The notes under the pieces are model-generated. The model saw only the letters and a list, made by a program, of their open reading frames with translations, did not search any database and had not been told where the DNA came from. A stretch of 64,000 bases of DNA from Sipunculus nudus (Eukaryota > Annelida > Sipuncula > Golfingiida > Sipunculidae): assembly GCA_026874595.1 (NCBI GenBank), contig CM049317.1:34303401-34367400 (forward strand), given 5' to 3'. This document shows, in pieces, positions 59,701 through 62,990 of this stretch. The first letter of the stretch is position 1. The number at the start of each line of letters is the position of its first letter. The position numbers and the translations under genes are program-made.

Positions 59701-62448
59701 ACAAAATTTATTTCTATATTTAACAGGCCTAATTCTTTCACAAATAACCTGGTAACACGGATGATCGACACACTAACGTGTAATACCTGTTTGCACCAGG
59801 CTGGTCAGAGTGGGGGAACTGGAGTGAATGTTCTAAACTGTGTAACACCGGCGAGAGGATCAGGAGCCGGGACTGCCCGGAGGGATACACGTGTGACGAG
59901 GGACCTGCGTATGAAAACGAAACATGTAACACCCATCCTTGTCCAGGTGAGAATACTAGCGGCATCTGTTGGCGACAACTAACAATGATTGCTTTGGGAA
60001 GGTATAAAAAGTGTAGTTTCTAATCTTACTTGTTAAGGCGTAATTGATGTCTCAATCTGTGGTAGGCATCAGGTTTCATCAACAAATTCAGCCAGTGTTG
60101 GCTTGAAGACCCAAAGCTATACCTTCCACGGCAAGAATAAATTCCGTCAACTTTATATGCAGAGCATGGACGATTCAAACCTCTAAGGCCAATGTTATTT
60201 CAACATTACATGTATATAAAGCACACCCCACCAACCGGCTTATGTGGCTCAGGGGCTGAGCACAACACTCAAAACCTTGAGTGCGAGAGTTCGAATCTCA
60301 GCCGAGGCGGTGAGGTACTTCAAGGTCGAACTCTCTCACTGTAAGAGCTCTGCATGCATTATTGGACGGCCGTACCCAACGGCCGTGTTTCGCCCAAAGA
60401 AGAGTCAGTTGGTGGTATGGACCATCAATGGAAAGGACAACATACCCAGAACCCGCATTTGCAGTAGTCCCCGGGCCTGATTAACACTAAGATGTATATA
60501 AGAGGAACCAGAATTTAATTTCTGCAGATATACTAATACTTAAAAGGCTAGCATACAAATGGAGGCGGTTACATCCAACAACAAAAATAGAGAAAGGGTA
60601 AACTCAGTAAAGTTCTGCTATGCTTTGTGGCAACCTTCAGTATCTCAAAGCGTTGAAAACAAAAATAAAATGTGCAAACATCAAGTTGTAGTAGATGCGA
60701 GGTGAATCAGGATAAACTTTTTGATCTTCATCTTTGCAATCATTGATGAGGAATGTTAAGTATGAATTTTCATATAAAAGTATAGAGATTTATAGGTAAA
60801 TGTGATTTTATTTATCCGTGACAAACGAGGAAACTAATGATCATCCCTGTGATTTAGATAAATTTAGATTCCGTTATCACACTCTGTTGGATGAAAACAC
60901 CGATCCCCCACCCCTTCCTACGTCTGTGAATGCACCAGACCTTCCTATTAGCCTACAGAGCTGAGCTAGGGCTTTGAAAAATTTCACGGCTCCTCGCCTA
61001 ATACTCGAACTCACAAACAGTGCTCTGCTGAGTCCGAAAGTCTGCTTAGAACACAGAAGCCGGTAAATTACACGCAAATTTAATATGCGACTTGAACATA
61101 TCAATACAACGTGCATTAGATTTAAAGTATGACACTTTGCAAGTTATAAACGTAGGTGGGCATCTTCACTGTATAGATATCAACATGTTACAAACTATTC
61201 AATGTCTGGACGTTCACGTTAATATCCAAATTTTAGAGAAATATAAATATTTTTGCCCTCCAAACCTAAAGTTTGACAACGTTATGCAAAGAAATTTAAG
61301 AGACCGGAATTTCCTCATATTTTTGTGAAAGGTGCTTCAAAATTCCCTCATTACTTTACACATTTAAAATGTTCTCTATGTAACAGGGAACATCTGGATA
61401 CGCCACTGGTTCCCGCAGTCACCTCACCGTGAGGAAAATAAATCATTTAAATGAACGCATCATTTTGAGAGATTTTTGAGTGGTTTCTAAATTACGTGTA
61501 TGCTATCACCGGAAACGGCCTAACTGGTCACGGCAAAGATCGGAATGGCTATAATAACGGCCGCGTGATTACGTAAATCCTTAAAAAGCCTCAAACAATG
61601 ACTTTCCTTCCCTTTACGGATACTGCATATTTTTCAACTTACGCCACTACATCAAGATATTTTAAATATTGCTATTCATACATTACTAACAACCAAAATC
61701 TGGACATCTGCATCCCTCTTGATCCGATATGACCAATCTGTTCACAATACTTCTCTTCGAATAACGTATACGAAATATCTTTTCATTACACGCACAACAT
61801 TCCCGTCTTTAAAAATGACTTAAAAATTAACTTGTAAACAAATCAAGCAAACCTCCTCTCCTAGCAACACCTCTTGTAATGACAGTGATTGTCGGTATGG
61901 TGTGCTATATACTTTTAATGTTTCAGTGATATATTCATAGCAAAACCGGAAAACATGTTTAATCTATTTTTTAAACTACCCTGAAAAGTTTGAATAAGTT
62001 GATTCTTAGCCTGGTCCCCTTTCAATTTCTTGAAACAGATACATATGTATGTATATGCATTTTTCTACAGTTTAATATTATTGCAGTAAATTGTTAGTGC
62101 GTATCCTGGACCAGTCTCGCTAAATGACACAATTTAATATTATTAGTTTAATATTATTGCAGTAAATTGTTAGAGCGTATTCTGGATCAGTTTTGCTAAA
62201 TGACACAATTTATTTCTAAATTTAGCAGGCCTTATCCTTTCACAAATAACCTGGTTGGACAGATGATCGACATACTAACGTGTAATATCTGTTTGCACCA
62301 GGCTGGTCAGAGTGGGGGAACTGGAGTGAATGTTCTAAACTGTGTAACACCGGCGAGAAGATCAGGAGCCGGGACTGCCCGGAGGGATACACGTGTGACG
62401 AGGGACCTGCGTATGAAAACGAAACATGTAACACCCACCCTTGTCCAG
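13873..62448 (+). CDS. secreted TSP1/vWA multidomain protein (11 exons, 3' incomplete)
   Basis: Spliced gene assembled by eye: 13873-13948, 20778-20936, 22890-23051, 26266-26406, 34969-35127, 36283-36882, 44333-44479, 48022-48168, 53754-53900, 59800-59946, 62302-62448. All introns are GT-AG and phase 1. The joined frame is open for about 677 codons. Order of domains: signal peptide, four different TSP1 repeats, one von Willebrand A domain with a complete MIDAS, then at least five almost identical TSP1 repeats. TSP1 plus vWA proteins are extracellular and act in adhesion, matrix assembly or innate recognition (coadhesin-like, properdin-like and hemicentin-like proteins are relatives in architecture). 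The exact role here is unknown. More repeats and the C-terminus probably lie to the right. Confidence 0.8.
14110..16330 (-). pseudogene. L1/Tx1-type LINE remnant, ORF2 RT region and 3' end
   Basis: Read on the minus strand from about 16330 down, broken frames give the ORF2 order of L1-like elements. An Arg-Thr-Gln-Trp-His...Gly-Glu-Arg-Asn-Asn-Lys-Tyr-Phe block comes first (about 16060-15990). A Gly-Glu-Leu-Thr...Val-Ile-Thr-Leu-Leu block follows (about 15610-15560). An RG-Thr-Lys-Gln-Gly-Asp-Pro-Ile-Ala-Pro block lies near 15490-15450 and the catalytic Ala-Asp-Asp at about 15335-15345. A CxxC...H...C zinc segment sits near 14820-14760. Stops and frameshifts are frequent, and the endonuclease part is missing. 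It lies antisense inside intron 1. Confidence 0.75.
14682..14711. repeat. (TA)n microsatellite
   Basis: AT dinucleotide run inside the 3' part of the reverse LINE. Confidence 0.95.
16600..16845 (+). repeat. dispersed short repeat ending in GGCGGAGGTAATAA
   Basis: The stretch with GATCCGGATCACC, CTGAAAATTTCATCAAACTC, TTTCTGAGTAATGTTGATTA, then ACAAACAAACA and GGCGGAGGTAATAA is of a kind I recognise as a dispersed repeat tail in many invertebrate genomes. I cannot name its family with certainty. Confidence 0.5.
16846..18940. other. intronic sequence, nothing recognised
   Basis: AT-rich, with a G-run at about 16964-16975. Short open frames on both strands lack motifs and splice context. Confidence 0.5.
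18944..19012. repeat. (ATC)n-type microsatellite
   Basis: Interrupted ATC/GTC trinucleotide repeat. Its minus-strand Asp-run frame is an artefact of the repeat. Confidence 0.9.
19013..19929. other. intronic sequence, nothing recognised
   Basis: AT-rich with a C-run at about 19780-19791. No gene or repeat family identified. Confidence 0.5.
19930..20375 (+). repeat. 32-bp minisatellite, about 14 units
   Basis: Degenerate tandem units around TGCGTGACGTTTTGTGACAG followed by TTATCTTCGCGA. Most units contain TGACGT. The array lies about 400 bp before TSP1 exon 2. Confidence 0.9.
20376..20777. other. end of intron 1, nothing recognised
   Basis: No feature beyond the acceptor tract TTTTACCTTCTCAG directly before exon 2. 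Confidence 0.5.
20778..20936 (+). CDS. exon 2: thrombospondin type-1 repeat 1
   Basis: This 53-codon exon runs from acceptor CTTCTCAG to donor G|GTAAGT. It has the Trp-x-x-Trp-x-x-Trp ladder (WTPWSEW) and six cysteines in TSP1 group spacing, including Cys-Ser-Lys-Thr-Cys-Gly. That motif fits the O-fucosylation consensus CSx(S/T)CG, and the Trp ladder fits C-mannosylation. Both ends are phase 1, the rule for TSP1 exons in animals. It is the most canonical repeat in the gene. The role is extracellular binding; the ligand is unknown. Confidence 0.92.
20937..21867. other. intron 2, first part, nothing recognised
   Basis: AT-rich sequence. A partly repeated phrase (TTGAATCTTTG(A/G)CCATGAAA) occurs at about 21029 and 21195, so a short diverged duplication is possible. 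Confidence 0.45.
21868..22099 (-). pseudogene. RecQ-like helicase exon remnant
   Basis: The minus-strand frame is bounded by an acceptor-like TTACTTACAG at about 22100 and a donor-like C|GTAAGG at about 21867. It starts with Gly-Tyr-Gly-Asn-Ser, which resembles Walker A Gly-Tyr-Gly-Lys-Ser with the essential Lys replaced by Asn. About 25 residues later comes Val-Leu-Val-Val-Ser-Pro-Leu-Glu...Lys-Asp-Gln, like motif Ia of RecQ-type helicases. No neighbouring helicase exon was found, so it is a fragment, perhaps from a retrocopy or transposon cargo. The assignment is tentative. Confidence 0.4.
22100..22889. other. intron 2, rest, nothing firm
   Basis: The stretch 22370-22580 read on the minus strand gives a moderately long charged frame without known motifs. 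No other feature seen apart from the exon 3 acceptor tract. Confidence 0.4.
22890..23051 (+). CDS. exon 3: thrombospondin type-1 repeat 2
   Basis: A 54-codon exon from acceptor CTGTTTTAG to donor G|GTAAGC, phase 1 at both ends. It opens with Trp-Gly-Glu-Trp-Gln-Glu-Trp and has six cysteines. The first two are closer than usual (Cys-Ser-Arg-Cys), so the O-fucose site is absent. A Tyr/Arg-alternating strand (Arg-Tyr-Arg-Tyr-Arg-Tyr) replaces the usual Arg-x-Arg strand. It is diverged but structurally complete. Confidence 0.88.
23262..23610 (+). mobile_element. tRNA-derived SINE
   Basis: A-box-like TGGTCTAAGGGG (about 23277) and B-box-like GAGTTCAAATCTTAG (about 23295) sit at tRNA spacing, followed by a non-tRNA body. 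This is a pol III SINE head; the family is not identified. Confidence 0.55.
23989..23996 (+). promoter_or_regulatory. LTR TATA box
   Basis: TATAAATA lies about 55 bp before the conserved ATATTCCAGCGGACACA block. The equivalent in the reverse LTR (about 54290) is also TATAAATA, while the LTRs at 4487 and 37681 have degenerate forms. Confidence 0.55.
24385..24390 (+). terminator. LTR polyadenylation signal
   Basis: AATAAA in the LTR tail. The same motif is kept in the LTRs at 4487-5652 and 37681-38481. Confidence 0.5.
24770..25690 (+). repeat. degenerate minisatellite of about 60-65 bp
   Basis: The phrase CACTCGCTCCT(G)TATAAACGTGG(G)TGTTTATCTCTTACCC recurs with heavy decay, most clearly at 25380-25680 and with outliers at 24780-24900. 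It lies in intron 3. Confidence 0.65.
25691..26265. other. intron 3, rest, nothing recognised
   Basis: AT-rich. An open frame at 25833-26180 lacks known motifs. The tract before 26266 provides the exon 4 acceptor. Confidence 0.45.
26266..26406 (+). CDS. exon 4: thrombospondin type-1 repeat 3 (short)
   Basis: A 47-codon exon from acceptor TTCTTGCAG to donor A|GTGAGT, phase 1 at both ends. It opens Leu-Gly-Gln-Trp-Gly-Asn-Trp-Ser and has six cysteines. The first pair is compressed (Cys-Phe-Gly-Cys), as in exon 3, and the loop before the last cysteines is short. It is the smallest repeat in the gene. Confidence 0.88.
26407..26814. other. start of intron 4, nothing recognised
   Basis: No feature identified before the minisatellite. 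Phrases around GGTTTTCTACAG(A/G)GA and CATGATCAT/CGTGATCATG recur loosely at 26580-26720. Confidence 0.4.
26815..27587 (+). repeat. minisatellite of about 29-32 bp, left part (about 25 units)
   Basis: Consensus about AATCAGACCGAGTGCGGGTG followed by TCTCGGTGT, with a variant containing CAGACAAACGAG. The array continues at 33275 after the transposon. Open frames across it are repeat artefacts rich in Cys and Arg. Confidence 0.95.
27618..27640 (+). repeat. terminal inverted repeat core, left
   Basis: A 23-bp core beginning CTCAAAACGAGGCTGCCACT, perfectly repeated in reverse at 33222-33244. Similarity continues with gaps out to the AGGCC end. Confidence 0.85.
27678..30553 (+). CDS. transposon-encoded YqaJ-type nuclease with SWIM zinc finger
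   Basis: Four exons, 27678-27840, 28393-28487, 28779-28919 and 29543-30553, join in frame to 469 codons without a break. All introns are GT-AG. Exon 3 carries a SWIM zinc finger (Cys92, Cys94, Cys101, His103, CxCx6CxH). The last exon carries the YqaJ/lambda-exonuclease fold. Its PD-(D/E)XK residues are Glu347 in Gly-Ile-Glu-Leu-Glu, Asp383 in Thr-Gln-Asp-Arg, and Glu399/Lys401 in Leu-Glu-Ile-Lys-Cys-Pro. Such proteins are 5'-3' exonuclease-like and accompany the transposase in ISL2EU elements; their step in transposition is not known to me. The start is the first ATG, 38 bp inside the TIR core. Confidence 0.85.
29035..29542 (+). repeat. tandem repeat of about 60-68 bp built from a 3' splice site
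   Basis: About eight units with the order CTTTATTATACATTTTTTACAG, CGACAGCACATCC, GCC(C)AGGCGA(T/C)ATCACAAACA lie in the last intron of the YqaJ gene. The true exon 4 junction, CTTTATTATCCATTTATTGCAG followed by CAATGGCACATCCCATCCAG, is visibly the same unit. Confidence 0.85.
31889..32390. other. second intron of the transposase gene, nothing else seen
   Basis: AT-rich intron sequence on the minus strand between the THAP exon and the DDE exon. No further motif. Confidence 0.6.
32585..33053. other. first intron of the transposase gene, nothing else seen
   Basis: AT-rich intron sequence splitting the THAP domain. It has TAAAA-rich low-complexity stretches around 32800-32880. Confidence 0.6.
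33222..33244 (-). repeat. terminal inverted repeat core, right
   Basis: Reverse complement of the left 23-bp core. The transposase ATG lies only a few bases inside it. Confidence 0.85.
33275..33510 (+). repeat. minisatellite of about 29-32 bp, right part (about 7 units)
   Basis: Same consensus as 26815-27587. It was one array before the transposon entered. The last units are degenerate (AGTCGGACCAACGAGAGC). Confidence 0.93.
33511..33838. other. intron 4 sequence, nothing recognised
   Basis: No coding or repeat signature. Confidence 0.5.
33839..33982 (+). mobile_element. tRNA-derived SINE, copy 1
   Basis: GACATAAAAGCGGACC, then a tRNA-like head. The A-box-like segment is TAGCGAAGCGGTTGGTACG and the B box GGGTTCGATTCC. 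The end is CCCAGGATTTTCC...TTGTCTTC. No acceptor stem closes, so it is a SINE rather than a tRNA gene. Confidence 0.65.
34113..34240 (+). mobile_element. tRNA-derived SINE, copy 2
   Basis: Second copy of the element at 33839-33982, with an internal gap and a decayed B box (GAGTGCGACTC). Confidence 0.6.
34241..34968. other. end of intron 4, nothing recognised
   Basis: AT-rich sequence. The tract TTTTCCAATTTCAG is the exon 5 acceptor. Confidence 0.5.
34969..35127 (+). CDS. exon 5: thrombospondin type-1 repeat 4
   Basis: A 53-codon exon from acceptor AATTTCAG to donor G|GTATGT, phase 1 at both ends. It begins Ser-Trp-Asn-Ala-Trp-Asn-Pro-Trp. Six cysteines are present, with an extended first pair (Cys-Ser-Asn-Thr-Asp-Glu-Cys-Gly). 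The Arg-x-x-Arg strand is Gln-Arg-Arg-Thr-Arg-Asp-Cys. An Asn-Ala-Ser glycosylation sequon is near its end. Confidence 0.9.
35141..35713. repeat. three long (TA)n microsatellites in intron 5
   Basis: AT tracts at about 35141-35198, 35347-35421 and 35649-35713. The unique sequence between them shows no gene. Confidence 0.95.
35714..36282. other. rest of intron 5, nothing recognised
   Basis: AT-rich. CCCCCTCCACAG before 36283 is the acceptor of the vWA exon. Confidence 0.5.
36283..36882 (+). CDS. exon 6: von Willebrand factor A domain
   Basis: One 200-codon exon codes for the whole domain, phase 1 at both ends (acceptor CTCCACAG, donor G|GTAAGA). The MIDAS is complete: Asp-Ser-Ser-Ala-Ser after the first hydrophobic strand, Thr in Gly-Arg-Thr-Asn-Thr, and Asp in Leu-Ile-Thr-Asp-Gly. 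It should therefore bind a divalent cation and an acidic ligand. Flanking Cys residues (Glu-Gly-Cys-Glu at the start, Leu-Thr-Cys-Gln at the end) can close the domain. Asn-Lys-Thr, Asn-Ala-Thr and Asn-Phe-Ser sequons suit an extracellular protein. GC content is higher than the surrounding introns. Confidence 0.95.
36883..37680. other. start of intron 6, possible old repeat only
   Basis: The stretch 37165-37425, with CATAGGCGTAGCCCCAGGGG at one end, has the look of a dispersed repeat, but I could not define its ends. No gene recognised. Confidence 0.4.
37681..38481 (+). mobile_element. solo LTR of the Ty3 element family
   Basis: It aligns with 23667-24536 over its length: TTGTAGCGG...TGCCTGGCC, the ATATTCCAGCGGACACAGAA block, the TCTTATTTGGTCTTCAGTTT block, and the end GTTCCGTAACA. 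The first bases are diverged, so the left edge is approximate. No clear target duplication was seen. Confidence 0.85.
38628..38908 (-). mobile_element. tRNA-derived SINE (family B), copy 1
   Basis: On the minus strand: a tRNA-like head with CAGGGGTAGAGCACAGGAG and B box GAGTTCGAATCTCAGC, then a body ending near CCGGGTATAAGCGCC. Confidence 0.7.
38957..39231 (-). mobile_element. tRNA-derived SINE (family B), copy 2
   Basis: Near-identical to 38628-38908 and in tandem with it, so copied by local duplication. Confidence 0.7.
42156..42311 (-). mobile_element. tRNA-like SINE fragment (family C), unit 1
   Basis: The minus strand reads GGCTTCTGTGTTCTAAGCAG...GGTGAGTTCGAGTATTAG, then a short body ending at a homopolymeric G-run. 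The same element recurs at 51161-51316, 52421-52577, 58445-58600 and about 60915-61073. Confidence 0.5.
44333..44479 (+). CDS. exon 7: thrombospondin type-1 repeat 5 (amplified type, copy 1)
   Basis: A 49-codon exon from acceptor TTGCACCAG to donor G|GTGAGA, phase 1 at both ends. It starts Gly-Trp-Ser-Glu-Trp-Gly-Asn-Trp-Ser-Glu-Cys, with six cysteines and the end His-Pro-Cys-Pro. Cys-Ser-Lys-Leu-Cys lacks the Ser/Thr needed for O-fucose. It differs from the next copy by an Asp for Glu after Thr-Cys-Asp and by one silent change. An Asn-Glu-Thr sequon is present. Confidence 0.9.
44765..45020 (+). mobile_element. tRNA-derived SINE (family A), unit 1
   Basis: A-box-like TGTGGCTCAGGGGCTGAG and B box GAGTTCGAATCTCAGC at tRNA spacing. 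A body of about 190 bp follows, containing a palindromic ACGGCCGT pair, and the end is GGGCCTGATTAACACC. Confidence 0.75.
45021..48021. other. intron 7 part: end of unit 1 and start of unit 2
   Basis: Made only of shared duplication blocks. A partial reverse family B SINE is at 45557-45695. Short open frames at 46872-47314 are overlapping frames of the TGACCGGAGGTCC block and not genes. Confidence 0.7.
48022..48168 (+). CDS. exon 8: thrombospondin type-1 repeat 6 (amplified type, copy 2)
   Basis: 147 bp, identical in sequence to exon 10 by eye. Acceptor GGCACCAG, donor G|GTGAGA, phase 1 at both ends. Same protein repeat as exon 7 except Glu where exon 7 has Asp in the Cys-Asp-x-Gly-Pro turn. 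All six cysteines and the Trp ladder are kept. Confidence 0.9.
48456..48709 (+). mobile_element. tRNA-derived SINE (family A), unit 2
   Basis: Same element and position relative to the exon as at 44765, therefore copied by the duplication. Confidence 0.75.
48710..53753. other. intron 8 part: unit 3, no further gene
   Basis: Shared duplication blocks, including a partial reverse family B SINE (49186-49293), two family C copies (51161-51316, 52421-52577) and an extra family A SINE (51470-51724). Confidence 0.7.
51470..51724 (+). mobile_element. tRNA-derived SINE (family A), extra copy in unit 3
   Basis: Inserted, or copied with its tail block, between two copies of the GAATACGGCCTTGTGGTCAT block. 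The same arrangement recurs at 57491-57744. Confidence 0.72.
53754..53900 (+). CDS. exon 9: thrombospondin type-1 repeat 7 (amplified type, copy 3)
   Basis: 147 bp. The acceptor is TTACATTAG (TAG instead of the CAG of its sisters), donor G|GTGAGA, phase 1. One residue differs from copy 2 (Glu for Lys in Cys-Ser-x-Leu-Cys), plus two silent changes. Fully open with all cysteines. The downstream SINE found in other units is replaced here by a reverse LTR. Confidence 0.9.
54010..54510 (-). mobile_element. LTR of a related Ty3 subfamily, reverse orientation
   Basis: On the minus strand it carries CTATAAATAGGGGCTG (TATA box), then AATATTCCAGCGGACACGGAAG and GTCTTCAGTTTCACCTTTGGG in the same order as the LTRs at 23667 and 37681, but clearly diverged. 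Exact ends were not found, so the limits are approximate. Confidence 0.7.
54511..54921. other. sequence between LTR and unit 4, nothing recognised
   Basis: AT-rich and not shared with the other units as far as I can see. Confidence 0.45.
55060..55331 (-). mobile_element. tRNA-derived SINE (family B), unit 4
   Basis: Same element as 38628-38908, with the head at the right end (ACTCACGATCCCC). Confidence 0.68.
55332..59799. other. intron 9 part: unit 4, no further gene
   Basis: Shared duplication blocks with a family A SINE (57491-57744) and a family C SINE (58445-58600). The open frame at 56877-57299 on the minus strand is a chance frame across two blocks. Confidence 0.7.
57491..57744 (+). 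mobile_element. tRNA-derived SINE (family A), extra copy in unit 4
   Basis: Almost identical to the copy at 51470-51724, including shared variants (GTGTCCAACGGCCG), so units 3 and 4 share this arrangement by descent or conversion. Confidence 0.74.
59800..59946 (+). CDS. exon 10: thrombospondin type-1 repeat 8 (amplified type, copy 4)
   Basis: 147 bp, same sequence as exon 8. Acceptor TTGCACCAG, donor G|GTGAGA, phase 1 at both ends. The repeat is complete with Trp ladder, six cysteines and the Asn-Glu-Thr sequon. Confidence 0.9.
60234..60488 (+). mobile_element. tRNA-derived SINE (family A), unit 4
   Basis: Same place downstream of the exon as in units 1, 2 and 5. Confidence 0.75.
60489..62301. 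other. intron 10 part: unit 5, no further gene
   Basis: Shared blocks only: the CTTCAGTATCTCAAAGCG block directly followed by the family C SINE (60915-61073) and the exon 5' flank, so the middle blocks are deleted here. A short internal duplication is present around 62060-62200. Confidence 0.7.
62302..62448 (+). CDS. exon 11: thrombospondin type-1 repeat 9 (amplified type, copy 5)
   Basis: 147 bp. Acceptor TTGCACCAG, donor G|GTGAGA, phase 1. It differs from copy 2 by Lys for Arg in Gly-Glu-x-Ile-Arg and one silent change. It is the last exon in the window; its donor implies a further exon to the right. Confidence 0.9.
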
Positions 62449-62735
62449 GTGAGAACACTAGCCACATCTGTTGGCGACAAATAACACTAATTACTTTGGC
62501 AAGATATTAAAAGTGTAGTTTCTAATCTTATTTCTTAAGGCGTAATTGATGTCTCAATCTGTGGTAGGGATAAGGTTACATTAACAAATTCAGCCAGTGT
62601 TTGCTCGAAGACTCAAAGCTATACCTTCTACGGCAAGAATAAATTCCGTCAACTTTATGTGCAGAGCATAGACGATTCACACCACTCAGGCCAATGTTAT
62701 TTAAACCCTACATGTACATAAGGCACACCCCACCC

Positions 62736-62990
62736 ACCGGCTTATGTGGCTCAGGGGCTGAGCACAACACTCAAAACCCTGAGTTCGGGAGTTCGAATCT
62801 TAGCTGAGGCGGTGAGGTACTTCACTGTCGAACTCTCTCACTGTAAGAACTCTGCATGCATTATTGGACGGCCGTACCCTACGGCCGTGTTTCGCCTAAA
62901 GAAGAGTTAGTTGGTGGTATGGACCAGCAATGGAAACGACTACATACCCAGAGCCCGCATTTGCAGTACTCCCCGGGCCTGATTAACACC
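62736..62990 (+). mobile_element. tRNA-derived SINE (family A), unit 5
   Basis: Same element and relative position as in units 1, 2 and 4. Confidence 0.74.
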
